Assembly (NCBI GenBank): GCA_016893485.2 | Contig: JAFEKX020000001.1 | Coordinates: forward strand, 2,542,001-2,606,000 | Length of the DNA stretch: 64,000 nucleotides | Origin: Streptomyces sp. P3 | GTDB lineage: Bacteria; Actinomycetota; Actinomycetes; Streptomycetales; Streptomycetaceae | Direction: 5' to 3' | Shown here: piece by piece, positions 1 through 13,682 of the stretch | How the letters are laid out: every line of letters begins with the position of its first letter | How positions within the stretch are numbered: position 1 is the stretch's first letter | Translations under genes and position numbers: made by a program | The notes under the pieces: generated by a model | Database searches by the model: none | Told to the model about the DNA's origin: nothing | The model's input: the letters and a program-made list of their open reading frames with translations, nothing else

Positions 1-746
1 GTAGGGGGCACCATCGCCCTCGCCACCGCGGCCACTTCGGCCCTACGCCCTTCCCGTACGGCTTCTGTCGCGCTCACCGCCGCCGCCACCTGGGCCGTCG
101 TCGGCGGGACCTCCCTCGCACGCGAGGCCGGGATCGTCGGCCGCGCGCTGGAGGCCGGGGACATCGAGGCCGCCCGGGCGCGCCTCCCCACCTCTGCGGG
201 CGGGACCCGCAGGCCCTCGACGCGGACGGGATCGCCCGGGCCGTCGTCGAGTCGGTCGCCGAGAACACCTCCGACGCGGTCGTGGGTGCCCTGGTCTGGG
301 GCGGCATCGCGGGCGTCCTGGGCCTGCTCGGCTTCCGCGCCGTGAACACGCTGGACGCGATGGTCGGCCACAAGTCGGCCCGGTACCGTCGCTACGGCTG
401 GGCCTCGGCCCGCCTCGACGACGTGGCCGGCTGGCCGGGGCCCGTCTCACCGCCGCCCTCGCGACCGTCGCGGGCGACGACCCACGCGGCGCCGCCCGCG
501 CCTGGCGCACCGACGCCCGCAAGCACCCGAGCCCCAACGCCGGTCCGGTGGAGGCCTCTTTCGCGGGCGCCCTCGGTATACGGCTGGGCGGCACGCTCTC
601 CTACGGTGGCCGGGTCGAGCACCGGCCCGTGCTCAACGGCGACGGACGCCCCGCCGCCGTACCGGACATCGCGCGTGCCGTACGGCTGTCCCGGCGCGTC
701 GGCCTGCTCGCGCTCGGGGTCAGTGTCGCCGGGCGGCTCCTCGTGA
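1..746 (+). CDS. cobD: Adenosylcobinamide-phosphate synthase CobD/CbiB, 5'-truncated by window edge
   Basis: Membrane enzyme that attaches the aminopropanol (phosphate) arm to adenosylcobyric acid. The window opens inside the gene, so the N-terminus is missing. Around 240-400 the frame reads [16 protein letters not shown] and then [20 protein letters not shown], both typical of CobD/CbiB. The remainder (ending around [16 protein letters not shown] and a final helix) lies in another frame after a break near 440-450. A further break lies near 185-195. The exact stop is uncertain because the sequence between the last helix and cobQ does not give a clean stop in the right frame. It is followed directly by cobQ in the same direction, as in other Streptomyces cob clusters. 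Confidence 0.85.
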   Translation, partial: RGHHRPRHRGHFGPTPFPYGFCRAHRRRHLGRRRRDLPRTRGRDRRPRAGGRGHRGRPGAPPHLCGRDPQALDADGIARAVVESVAENTSDAVVGALVWGGIAGVLGLLGFRAVNTLDAMVGHKSARYRRYGWASARLDDVAGWPGPVSPPPSRPSRATTHAAPPAPGAPTPASTRAPTPVRWRPLSRAPSVYGWAARSPTVAGSSTGPCSTATDAPPPYRTSRVPYGCPGASACSRSGSVSPGGSS

Positions 747-777
747 AGGGACGCACGTCGCGAGCGGCGGCGGACTG

Positions 778-2303
778 TTGGTGGCCGGCACCACTTCGGA
801 CGCCGGGAAGAGTGTCGTCACCGCCGGGATCTGCCGGTGGCTGGTGCGGCAGGGCGTGAAGGTCGCGCCGTTCAAGGCGCAGAACATGTCCCTGAACTCG
901 TTCGTGACGCGTGAGGGTGCCGAGATCGGGCGGGCGCAGGCCATGCAGGCGCAGGCGTGCCGGATCGAGCCGACCGCGCTGATGAACCCCGTGCTCCTCA
1001 AGCCCGGCGGCGACCGCAGCAGCCAAGTGGTCCTGATGGGCAGGCCAGTTGGCGAGATGAGTGCGCGCGGCTATCACGGCGGGCGTCAAGAGGCGCTGCT
1101 CGGCACGGTGTTGGACTGTCTCGCCGAGTTGCGGGGCACGTATGACGCGGTGATCTGTGAGGGGGCCGGTTCGCCCGCGGAGATCAATCTGCGGCGGACC
1201 GACATCGTGAACATGGGCATCGCGCGCAGTGCGAAGCTGCCCGTTCTCGTCGTCGGCGACATCGACCGCGGGGGCGTCTTCGCCTCCTTCTTCGGGACCG
1301 TCGCGCTGCTGAGCCCCGAGGACCAGGCGTTCGTCGCCGGGTTCCTCGTCAACAAGTTCCGGGGTGATGTGTCGCTGCTGGAGCCGGGGTTGGAGATGCT
1401 GCTCGGCCTCACCGGGCGGCGGACGTACGGCGTGCTGCCGTTCCAACACGGGCTCGGGATCGACGAGGAGGACGGGATGGGGGTCCCCCGCGCGAGCGAA
1501 GCCGAGCGTGGGGGGAGGAACTCGTTGCGCGGCACCGTGCGCGAGTCGACCACCGCGCCGCCGGTCGGCGAGGACGTGCTGCGGGTCGCCGTCTGCGCGA
1601 TCCCCTCATGTCCAACTTCACCGACGTGGACGCGCTGGCCGCCGAACCGGGCATCGTGGTGCGGTTCGTGGACCGGCCGGAGGAACTGGCCGACGCGGAC
1701 CTCGTCGTCATCCCGGGCACCCGGGGCACGGTGAAGGCGCTGGAATGGCTGCGCGAGCGGGGGACTTGGGGACGCCCTCGTCCGGCGGGCCGCCGAGCAG
1801 CGGCCGATCCTCGGCATCTGCGGCGGCTTCCAGATCCTCGGCGAGCACATCGACGACGAGATCGAGAGCCGGCAGGGCTCGGTCGACGGCCTCGGACTCC
1901 TGCCGGTGCGCGTGCGGTTCGCGCGCGAGAAGACCCTCACCCGGCCCGTCGGCGAAGCCCTCGGTGAGCCGGTCGAGGGGTACGAGATCCATCACGGGGT
2001 CGCCCAACTCACCGGCGGAGAAGCCTTCTTGGACGGGTGCCGGGTCGGTCAGACCTGGGGCACCCACTGGCACGGCTCGCTGGAGTCGGACGGGTTCCGG
2101 CGGGCGTTCCTGCGCGAGGTGGCCGCCGCCGCGGGCCGCCGGTTCGTGCCGGCGCCCGACACCTCGTTCGCCGCGCTGCGCGAGGAGCAGCTCGACCGGC
2201 TCGGCGACCTCATCGAACAGCACGCGGACACGGACGCGCTCTGGCGACTCATCGAGTCCGGCGCGCCGCAAGGACTGCCTTTCATTCCACCGGGAGCGCC
2301 CGC

Positions 2304-2307
<4 letters not shown>
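778..2307 (+). CDS. cobQ: Cobyric acid synthase CobQ (frame broken twice)
   Basis: ATP- and glutamine-dependent amidation of four side chains of adenosylcobyrinic acid a,c-diamide. The N-terminal P-loop-like segment is [16 protein letters not shown], followed by [13 protein letters not shown] and [12 protein letters not shown]. The C-terminal class I glutamine amidotransferase domain has the nucleophile motif [12 protein letters not shown] (Cys near 1820) and the catalytic His in YEIHHGV. The frame breaks near 1603 and near 1768; one added C or G restores each. No clear ATG/GTG start is visible. TTG 778 is the first usable codon, but conserved residues (SGGGLL) lie a few codons upstream, so the true start is probably near 757. 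An extra peptide around residues 237-250 ([12 protein letters not shown]) comes from an inserted palindromic repeat. The stop overlaps the cobN ATG. Confidence 0.93.
1479..1519. repeat. Palindromic repeat inserted inside cobQ
   Basis: A G/C-rich inverted repeat (arms GGGGGTCCCCC... and ...GAGCGTGGGGGG around AGCGAAGCC) sits inside the cobQ coding region and is translated in frame. Its reverse complement contains CTCGGCTTCGCTCG next to a run of C, which also occurs in the element at 53316-53358. I infer a dispersed Streptomyces palindromic repeat family. Confidence 0.6.
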
Positions 2308-5951
<3,644 letters not shown>

Positions 5952-5955
<4 letters not shown>

Positions 5956-7986
5956 CAACTCCCTTTCCGTTCACGGCCGTTGTCGGTCAGGACGATCTGC
6001 GGCTCGCGCTGCTGCTGAACGCCGTGTCGCCGGCGGTCGGCGGTGTGCTGGTGCGCGGCGAGAAGGGCACCGCCAAGTCGACGGCCGTGCGCGCCCTTTC
6101 GGCGCTGCTGCCGGAGGTCACCGTCGTGCCCGGCTGCCGCTTCTCCTGCGACCCCGCCGCACCCGACCCGGCCTGCCCGGACGGGCCGCACGAGACCGGG
6201 CCCGGGACCGGGCGCCCCGCGCGCATGGTCGAGTTGCCGGTCGGCGCCTCCGAGGACCGGCTCGTGGGCGCGCTGGACATCGAGCGGGCCCTCGCCGAGG
6301 GCGTCAAGGCCTTCGAGCCGGGCCTGCTGGCCGACGCGCACCGGGGCATCCTCTACGTGGACGAGGTCAACCTCCTCCACGACCACCTCGTCGACCTGCT
6401 GCTGGACGCGGCGGCGATGGGCGCGTCGTACGTGGAACGCGAAGGCGTCTCCGTGCGGCACGCCGCCCGCTTCCTGCTCGTCGGCACCATGAACCCCGAA
6501 GAGGGCGAACTGCGCCCGCAGTTGCTCGACCGCTTCGGCCTGACCGTCGAGGTCGCCGCCTCCCGGGAACCCGACCAGCGGGTCGAGGTGGTACGGCGCA
6601 GGCTGGCCTACGACGACGATCCGGAGGGTTTCGCGACCCGCTGGGCGGACGAGGAGTCCTCCGTACGGGCACGGATCATCGCCGCGCGTGCCCTGTTGCC
6701 GTCCGTGCGGCTGGGCGACGGGGCGCTGCGGCAGATCGCCGCGACCTGTGCCGCCTTCGAGGTCGACGGCATGCGCGCCGACATCGTGATGGCCCGGACG
6801 GCGACCGCGCTGGCCGCGTGGGCGGGACGGACCGACGTGCTCGCCGAGGACGTACGGCAGGCCGCGCTGCTCGCGCTGCCGCACCGGCGGCGGCGAAATC
6901 CCTTCGACGCGCCGGGACTTGACGAGAACAAGCTCGACGAGACGCTGGAGGAGTTCGCGGAGCCGGAGCCCGAGGACGACGATCCGGATCGGACGGCGGT
7001 CCCGACGGTCCCGGCGGTGGCGGGCAGCAGCCGCCCGAGCCGGACTCCGACGGGCCCCAGGGCGATGACACGGGCGCGCGGCCCGAGGCCGGTGAGGGCG
7101 GCGAGCCGCAGCCTTCCGGCTCCGGTGAGCAGCAGCCCGTACGCGCCTCCGAGCCCTTCCGCACCAAGGCGCTGAGCGTGCCGGGGATCGGCGAGGGCGC
7201 GGCCGGCCGGCGGTCGCGGGCGCGGACCGAGCACGGGCGGACCACCGGGGCCAAGCGGCCCCAAGGAGCGCTCACCAAGCTGCACTTGGCGGCGACCATC
7301 CAGGCCGCCGCACCGCACCAGCTGGCGCGCGGACGCGCCGGGCGCGGCCTGGTCGTACGCCGGGACGATCTGCGGCAGGCGACGCGCGAGGGGCGTGAGG
7401 GCAACCTCGTGCTGTTCGTCGTGGACGCCTCCGGGTCGATGGCGGCGCGGCAGCGGATGAGCGCGGTGAAGGGCGCCGTGCTGTCGCTGCTGCTCGACGC
7501 GTATCAACGGCGGGACAAGGTGGGGCTGGTGACCTTCCGGGGTCCGCCGCGGATGTCGCCCTGCCGCCGACCTCGTCCGTGGACGCCGCCGCCGTACGGC
7601 TGGAGTCGTTGCCGACGGGTGGGCGGACGCCGCTCGCGGCCGGGCTGCTCAAGGCGCATGACGTGCTGCGGGTGGAGCGGTTGCGGGATCCGGCACGGCG
7701 GGCGCTGGTCGTCCTGGTGACCGACGGGCGGGCCACCGGTGGGCCCGAGCCGGTCGCGCTCGCCGGGCGGGCGGCACGGCTGTTCGCCGCCGACGGGGTC
7801 GCCTCCGTGGTCGTGGACTGCGAGTCCGGGCCCGTACGGCTGGGCCTGGCCGGTCAGTTGGCCGGTGAGCTGGAGGGCACGGCCGTGACGCTGGACGAGC
7901 TGCGGGCCGACTCGATCGCCGGGCTGGTCCGGGACGTACAGGGAAATCAAGGGCGTTCGGGTTCGAGTTCGAGGAGGGCCGCGTAG
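5952..7986 (+). CDS. ChlI-ChlD type AAA+/VWA chelatase subunit (partner of CobN)
   Basis: Putative cobaltochelatase AAA+ plus von Willebrand A subunit that should energise CobN. GTG 5952 overlaps the cobN stop. The N-terminal half is ChlI-like: Walker [10 protein letters not shown] (residues about 36-44), Walker [14 protein letters not shown], and sensor [19 protein letters not shown]. An acidic linker follows ([14 protein letters not shown] near 6945). The C-terminal VWA domain has the MIDAS motif DASGSM near 7427-7444 and a distal TDGRATG. Total length is about 678 residues. The frame breaks in the low-complexity linker near 7000 and again near 7545. Family membership is clear; its role in cobalt rather than magnesium insertion is inferred from position. 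Confidence 0.9.
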
Positions 7987-8584
7987 TGCCGCAGGGGCAG
8001 CCCAGTGTCGTTCCGGATGACGGTCTGACGACCCGTCAGCGTCGTAACCGGCCGCTTGTCGTCGTGCACACGGGAGTTGGGAAGGGCAAGTCGACCGCCG
8101 CGTTCGGGCTCGCGTTGCGGGCCTGGAATCAGGGGTGGCCCATCGGGGTGTTCCAGTTCGTCAAGTCGGCGAAGTGGAAGGTCGGCGAGGAGAACGCGCT
8201 CCGGGTGCTGGGGGCGTCCGGCGAGGGCGGGTCCGTCGACTGGCACAAGATGGGCGAGGGGTGGTCGTGGGTGCAGCGCGACTCCCAGATGGACAACGAG
8301 GAGAAGGCCCGCGAGGGCTGGGAGCAGGTCAAGCGGGACCTCGCCGCCGAGACCTACCGGCTCTACGTGCTGGACGAGTTCGCCTATCCCATGCACTGGG
8401 GTGGGTCGACGTCGACGAGGTCGTCTCCGTGCTGCGGGACCGGCCGGGCACCCAGCATGTCGTCATCACCGGGCGGAACGCGCCCGAGAAGCTCGTCGAG
8501 TACGCCGACCTCGTCACCGACATGTCCAAGGTCAAGCACCCCATGGACGCCGGGCAGAAGGGTCAGCGGGGTATCGAGTGGTGA
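7986..8584 (+). CDS. cobO: Cob(I)yrinic acid a,c-diamide adenosyltransferase CobO
   Basis: Transfers the adenosyl group from ATP to the reduced corrinoid. About 199 residues, the usual CobO length. The P-loop is HTGVGKGKSTAAFGLALRAW; conserved WVQRDSQ, YVLDEFAYPMHWGW and VVITGRNAP follow, ending in the family tail DMSKVKHPMDAGQKGQRGIEW (split by me as motif tail; last residues GIEW). GTG 7986 shares a base with the upstream TAG. One frame break near 8399, where adding a G to the GGGG run restores the DVDEV segment. It is translationally coupled between the chelatase subunit and cobB. Confidence 0.95.
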
Positions 8585-8591
8585 AGCTGCC

Positions 8592-10018
8592 GTGACGTCC
8601 CCGTCCTCATCCCGCTCGGACTCCTCGTCCTCGTCCGTGCCCCGGTTGGTCATCGCCGCGCCGTCCTCCGGCAGCGGCAAGACCACCGTCGCCACGGGGC
8701 TGATGGCCGCGTTCGCCTCGCGGGGGCTTGCCGTGTCTCCGCACAAGGTCGGGCCCGACTACATCGATCCCGGGTACCACGCGCTCGCGACCGGGCGGGT
8801 GGGGCGGAACCTCGACGCGTATCTGTGCGGGCCGGAGTTGGTGGCTCCCCTGTTCGCGCACGGGGCTCGTGGGTGTGACCTCGCGGTGGTCGAGGGTGTG
8901 ATGGGGATGTACGACGGGGCCGCGGGGGAAGGGGGAGTTGGCGTCCACCGCGCATGTCGCGAAGTTGCTGCGGGCGCCGGTGGTCCTTGTCGTCGACGCG
9001 TCCTCTCAGTCTCGGTCCGTCGCCGCGTTGGTGCATGGGTTTGCCTCCTGGGATCCGGAGGTTCGGGTCGGGGGTGATCCTCAACAAGGTGGCGTCCGAT
9101 CGGCATGAGGCGTTGTTGCGGGAGGCGTTGGACTTGGCCGGGGTGCCTGTCCTGGGTGTGCTGCGGCGGGCTCCTCAGGTGGAGACGCCTTCTCGGCATC
9201 TCGGGTTGGTGCCGGTTGCCGAGCGGCGGGCCGCGGCGGTGGAGGCTGTCGCGGCGATGAGGGCGCAGGTGGCTGCCGGGTGTGATCTTGAGGGGTTGGT
9301 GGCGCTGGCGCGTAGTGCCGGTGCGTTGTCCGGTGTCGGGTGGGATGCGGGTGAGGCCCTGGCTTCTTCGCCCCCGCCGCCCCTACCCGTCCCGTCCCTG
9401 GGGCCGCGCGCCCGGAATCGAAGGTGAGAGTCGCCGTCGCCGGTGGTCCCGCCTTCACCTTCTCCTATGCCGAGCACACCGAACTGCTCGCCGCTGCCGG
9501 TGCCGAGGTCGTCGTGTTCGACCCCCTTCGGGATGAGCAACTCCCGGAGGGGACGCGCGGGTTGGTGATCGGGGGCGGGTTCCCGAGGTGTATGCCGCCG
9601 AGTTGTCGGCCAACGAGCCCTTGCGTAAGGCCGTGGCCGGTCTCGCGGAGAGTGGCGCTCCCGTCGCCGCCGAGTGTGCCGGACTGCTGTACCTGTGCCG
9701 GGAGTTGGACGGGATGCCGATGTGCGGGGTGCTGGACGCGTCCGGGGATGAGCGGGCGGCTGACGTTGGGGTATCGGGATGCCGTCGCGTTGAGCGACAG
9801 TGTGCTGGCCGTGGCGGGGACGCGGATGCGCGGGCACGAGTTTCACCGGACCGTCGTCGAGCCCGGCTCGGGGCGGCGCCCGCCTGGGGGTTCGCGCCCC
9901 TGAGCGGCGGGTCGAAGGTTTCGTACAACAGGGTGTGCACGCGAGTTATCTGCACACGCACTGGGCGGCCGAGCCCGGTGTGGCCCGTCGGTTCGTGGAG
10001 AGGTGCCGGACGTCATGA
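8592..10018 (+). CDS. cobB: Cobyrinic acid a,c-diamide synthase CobB (several frame breaks)
   Basis: Glutamine- and ATP-dependent amidation of the a and c carboxylates. GTG 8592 lies seven bases after the cobO stop. The N-terminal CbiA domain has the P-loop [28 protein letters not shown], and [10 protein letters not shown] proline-rich linker (9368-9424) precedes the amidotransferase domain, which has the nucleophile motif [14 protein letters not shown] near 9667-9709 and a distal HTHWAAEPG. Frame breaks near 8935, 9062, 9422, 9583, 9746 and 9885. The stop overlaps the cobI ATG (ATGA). Composite length is about 475 residues, slightly long because of the linker. Confidence 0.93.
9368..9424 (+). 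repeat. Low-complexity proline linker in cobB, repeat-like DNA
   Basis: CGCCCCTACCCGTCCCGTCC and CTGGGGCCGCGCGCCC code for [16 protein letters not shown] between the two cobB domains. Similar C-rich strings are common as Streptomyces intergenic repeats; the linker is not part of the conserved CobB core. Confidence 0.45.
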
Positions 10019-10749
10019 GCAGCAGCAGGTTGATCGGAGTCGGGGTGGGTCCCGGCGATCCGGAGCTGGTGACCGTCAAGGGCGTCAACGCTCTGCGGGA
10101 AGCCGACGTGATCGTCGTACCCGTCATGGACACCCTGGAGCGGGGGCGCGCCGAGGCCACGGTTCTCCACTACGTGCCCGCGGAGAAGGTGCTGCGGGTG
10201 GTGTTCGCGCTCAACGAGCGGACCGACCGTGCTCGGCGTGAGGCCGCCTGGGATGCCGCCGGGGCCAAGGTCGCCGAGTTGCTCGGGACGAACGGTGTCG
10301 TCGCCTTCGCCACCATCGGGGACCCGAACGTCTACTCCACCTTCACCTATCTCGCCCTGACCATCGGGGAGTTGGTGCCGGGGGTCGTCGTCGAGACCGT
10401 GCCCGGGATCACCGCCATGCAGGATCTCGCGGCGCGCTCCGGGGCCGTACTCACCGAAGGGACCGAGCCGTTGACGCTCGTGCCGGTGACCGCCGGGTCG
10501 GGTGTGCTGAAGGACGCGCTGGCAGGGCCGGGGACGGTCGTGGCGTACAAGTTCGGGCGGCAGGCCGCGGAGGTCGCCGAGGCGCTGCGGGAGACCGGGC
10601 GGATCGAGGACGCCGTGTGGGGGTCGGCGCTCGGGCTGCCCGAGGAGTCGATCCGGGCCGCCGCCGAACTGGACGGGCAGCCGCTGCCCTATCTGTCGAC
10701 GCTCATCGCGCCCGCGCGGCGCGAGGGCGGGCGGGGCGGGAAGTTGTGA
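10015..10749 (+). CDS. cobI: Precorrin-2 C20-methyltransferase CobI
   Basis: S-adenosylmethionine-dependent methylation of C20 of precorrin-2 or cobalt-precorrin-2. This is an unbroken frame of 244 residues starting [20 protein letters not shown], with the tetrapyrrole-methylase glycine motif and TIGDPNVYSTFTYL, followed by ETVPGITAMQDLAARSG. ATG 10015 overlaps the cobB stop, so I choose it over a GTG four codons upstream. It is the last gene of the first cob operon; the next gene is convergent. Confidence 0.96.
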   Translation: MSSSRLIGVGVGPGDPELVTVKGVNALREADVIVVPVMDTLERGRAEATVLHYVPAEKVLRVVFALNERTDRARREAAWDAAGAKVAELLGTNGVVAFATIGDPNVYSTFTYLALTIGELVPGVVVETVPGITAMQDLAARSGAVLTEGTEPLTLVPVTAGSGVLKDALAGPGTVVAYKFGRQAAEVAEALRETGRIEDAVWGSALGLPEESIRAAAELDGQPLPYLSTLIAPARREGGRGGKL

Positions 10750-10760
10750 GCGGTCGTGGA

Positions 10761-11494
10761 TCAGGCCGCCGCGAGGCCTACCACCAGCCAGATGAACGCC
10801 GCTCCCGCGACCGTGAACAGCAGGGTCGCGGGAGCGGGGTGCTCGTGGTGGGCCTCCTCGGGAGGATCTCGGCGGCGGCGAGGTAGAGGAGCACACCGCC
10901 GAAGAAGCCGAGATAGCCGCCGAGCAGGGCCTCCGGGATGGTGAGGAAGGCCGTCGACACGGCACCGGCCACGGGGGCCGCCGCGTCCGCGACCAGCATC
11001 GCGATCGCCTTGCGGCGGGCGTTGCCGTACAGACTCGTGATCGTGTACGTGTTGAAGCCGTCCGCGAAGTCATGGGCGATGACCGCGAGCGCGACCGCCG
11101 TGCCCATGCCCCCGCCCACCTGGAACGCGGCGCCGATCGCGACCCCGTCCATGAAGCTGTGGCCGACCATCGCGGAGGCCGCCGTGAGGCCCACCTCGGG
11201 CGCGCGGCCGTCGCTCTCCTCCGCGCCGTGCGAGGCCTGGCGGGCGGCGAGCAGCCGTTCGACCAGATGGGCCACGAGGAAGCCGGCCACGAAGAGCAGC
11301 AGGGCGGCCGGTACGCCGAAGACCTCGCGGCCCGCCGCGTGCAGCGCCTCCGGCAGCAGGTCGAGGCCGACCACGCCCAGCATCAGGCCGCCGGCCAGGC
11401 CCAGGACGAGATGGCGGCGGTCGGTCACCCGCTGTGCCGTCCAGCCGCCGGCCAGCGTCATCAGGAACGCGCCGAGCGCGACGAAGACCGCCAT
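10761..11494 (-). CDS. ZIP-family divalent metal transporter
   Basis: Integral membrane protein of about 244 residues with about eight hydrophobic helices. Helix 4 carries GHSFMDGVAIG and helix 5 HDFADGFNTYTI; the paired His/Asp residues are the ZIP metal-binding signature. A second helix has GVVGLDLLPEALH. The frame breaks near 10858; after repair the tail reads EEAHHEHPAP, a short His-rich loop, then a last helix ending WLVVGLAAA with the stop at 10761. It lies on the - strand between cobI and cobM, convergent with cobI and divergent from cobM, so it interrupts the cob run. Substrate is unknown: zinc is usual for the family, cobalt is a contextual guess. Confidence 0.9.
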
Positions 11495-11616
11495 AGTCCC
11501 CTTGCTATCCGATCAACCCCTGTTCGCGCACATCCTGGCCCACTTCAGCCCCACTCGCATTGACGTTCCCCACCCTCCCCACGTTCCGTCTGTTCCGCTT
11601 GAGAGGACCCAGCCCC

Positions 11617-12443
11617 ATGGCCGATGCCGATACCCCCACCGGCAAGGTGACCTTCGTCGGTGCCGGCCCCGGCGCCGCCGACCTGCTGACCTTCCGTGCC
11701 GCGCGCGCCATCGCCGAGGCCGACGTCGTGATCTGGGCGGCGAGCCTGGTGCAGGCCGCGAGGTCCTCGACCACGCGCGCGAGGGCGCCGAGATCCTGGA
11801 CTCCGCGACGATGTCCCTGGAGGACGTCGTCGCCGTCTACGAGCGGGCCCGCGCCGAAGGGCTGCGCGTCGCGCGTATCCACTCCGGCGATCCGGCCCTC
11901 TGGGGCGGTACGCAGGAGCAGGTCGACCGGTGTGCCGCGATCGGCATCGCGACCGAGATCGTCCCCGGTGTCTCCGCGTTCTCCGCCGTCGCCGCGCTCG
12001 CGCGGCGCGAGCTGACGATCCCCGAGGTCGCGCAGTCGGTCGTCCTCACCCGGCTCGGCGGCGGCAAGACGCCGATGCCGCCCGGCGAGGAGGTGCGGGA
12101 GTTCGCGCGGCACGGCACGACCATGGCGATCTTCCTGTCGGCGGCGCGCAGCGGGCAGTTGGTACGGGAGCTGCTGGAGGGCGGCTATCCGACGGACACC
12201 CCGGTCGTCGTCGCGTACCAGGCGACCTGGCCGGAGGAGCTGATCGTGAAGTGCACGGTCGGCACGCTGGAGGAGACGGTCAAGGAGCACAAGCTCTGGA
12301 AACACACGCTCTTCCTGGTCGGCCCGGCCCTCGACGCCCACGGCACCCGCTCGCACCTCTACCACCCGGGCCACTTCCACGGCTATCGCAAGGCCGACCC
12401 GGAGGCCCGCAAGGCCCTGCGCTCCCGGGGTGCGAGCACGTGA
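11617..12443 (+). CDS. cobM: Precorrin-4 C11-methyltransferase CobM
   Basis: Methylates C11 of precorrin-4. About 275 residues with the tetrapyrrole-methylase motif GKVTFVGAGPGAADLLT at the N-terminus, VARIHSGDPALWGGTQEQ, and VPGVSAFSAVAALARREL. The C-terminus SHLYHPGHFHGYRK is typical of actinobacterial CobM. One frame break lies near 11760. ATG 11617 is preceded by GAGAGGACC, a reasonable ribosome binding site. The stop overlaps the cobL GTG. The gap to the divergent ZIP gene (11495-11616) must hold the promoter of this second cob operon. Confidence 0.95.
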
Positions 12444-13682
12444 TCACGGTCGTGGGGATGGGGACCGGGGGCGCCCCGGTGGACGACGTGCTCGCCGGTG
12501 CCCGGCTCGTCGTCGGCGGGCGCCGCCATCTCGCCGCCGTCGCCGTCACCGTCCCCGAGGACGCCGAGCAGCTCGTCCTCGGCCCGCTCGCGCCCGCGCT
12601 CGACACCATCGAGGCCTACGTCGGGAAGGGCGAGCCGGTCGTCGTGCTGGCCTCGGGGACCCCGGGTTCTTCGGGATCGTCCGGGCGTTGGCGGAACGGT
12701 TCTCCAGCGACACGCTCGACGTACGCCCCGGTGTCTCCTCCGTCGCCACAGCCTTCGCCCGGCTCGGGCTGACCTGGGACGACGCGGTCGTCGTCAGCGC
12801 GCACGGCCGCGATCTGCGGACGGCCGTCAACGCGTGCCGTGCACATCCCAAGGTCGCCGTGCTGACCGGACCGGGCGCCGGGCCCGCCGAACTGGGCGCC
12901 GCGCTCACCCACCGGGCCGCCGGACGCGTCCTCGTCGTCGCGTCCGCGCTCGGTTCCGGTGCGGAGCGGGTCGAACGGGTCACGCCGGCCGAGGCCGCCG
13001 CCCGGGACTGGGGTACGGCCGTGAATGTCGTCCTGTGTCTGGACGAGGCGCGGGTGCTCGGTGCCGTGCGGACGGTCGCCGGGGCCGCCGTCGGACCGGC
13101 CCAATGGGCGCTGGACGAGCGGGAGTTCGAGCACCGGGACTCGATGATCACCAAGTTCGAGGTACGGGCGCTCGCGCTGGCCCGGCTCGGGCCCCGGCTC
13201 GGCGAGCTGGTCTGGGACGTCGGCTCGGGCTCCGGGTCCGTGGCCGTCGAGTGCGCGCGGCTCGGCGCCGCCGTCACCGCCGTCGAGAAGACCCGGGACG
13301 GTGTCGAGCGGATCCGCGCCAACGCCGAGGCGCACGGCGTCGATGTGCACACCGTGCACGGGGCGGCGCCGACCGTGCTGTCCGATCTCGACGATCCCGA
13401 CGCCGTGTTCGTCGGCGGGGGCGGGCGCGAACTGCCCGCCATCGTCACCGCGTGCGCGCGGCGGGCCCGGCGGACCGTGGTCGTCGCGATGGCCGCGCTC
13501 GACCGGGTACCGGCCGTGCGGGGGCTCTCTCGGCGGCCGGACTCACGGTCGACGGGGTGCTGTTGCAGTCGTCCCGGCTCGCGCCGCTGCCGGGTGACGT
13601 GACCCGGCTCGCGGCGACCAATCCCGTTTTTCTGCTGTGGGGAATCCGAACCCCCGTCTCTCCAGAAGGAGTTGCTCTGTGA
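12440..13682 (+). CDS. cobL: Precorrin-6Y C5,15-methyltransferase (decarboxylating) CobL
   Basis: Bifunctional enzyme for methylation at C5 and C15 and decarboxylation at C12. GTG 12440 starts ITVVGMGTGGAP. The first half is a CbiE-type methylase (ASGDPGFFGIVRAL across a break near 12660, and VSAHGRDLRTAV). The second half is a CbiT-type Rossmann methyltransferase with SAM motif VWDVGSGSGSVAVECARLGA near 13212-13271. A second frame break near 13527 moves to the final frame, which ends SRLAPLPGDVTRLAATNPV and stops at 13682. It overlaps cobM upstream and the cbiG/cobJ gene downstream by four bases. Confidence 0.93.

Noticed and set aside
11495..11616. Cobalamin riboswitch before cobM
   Set aside because: I could not find the B12-box core or the matching paired elements in this gap.
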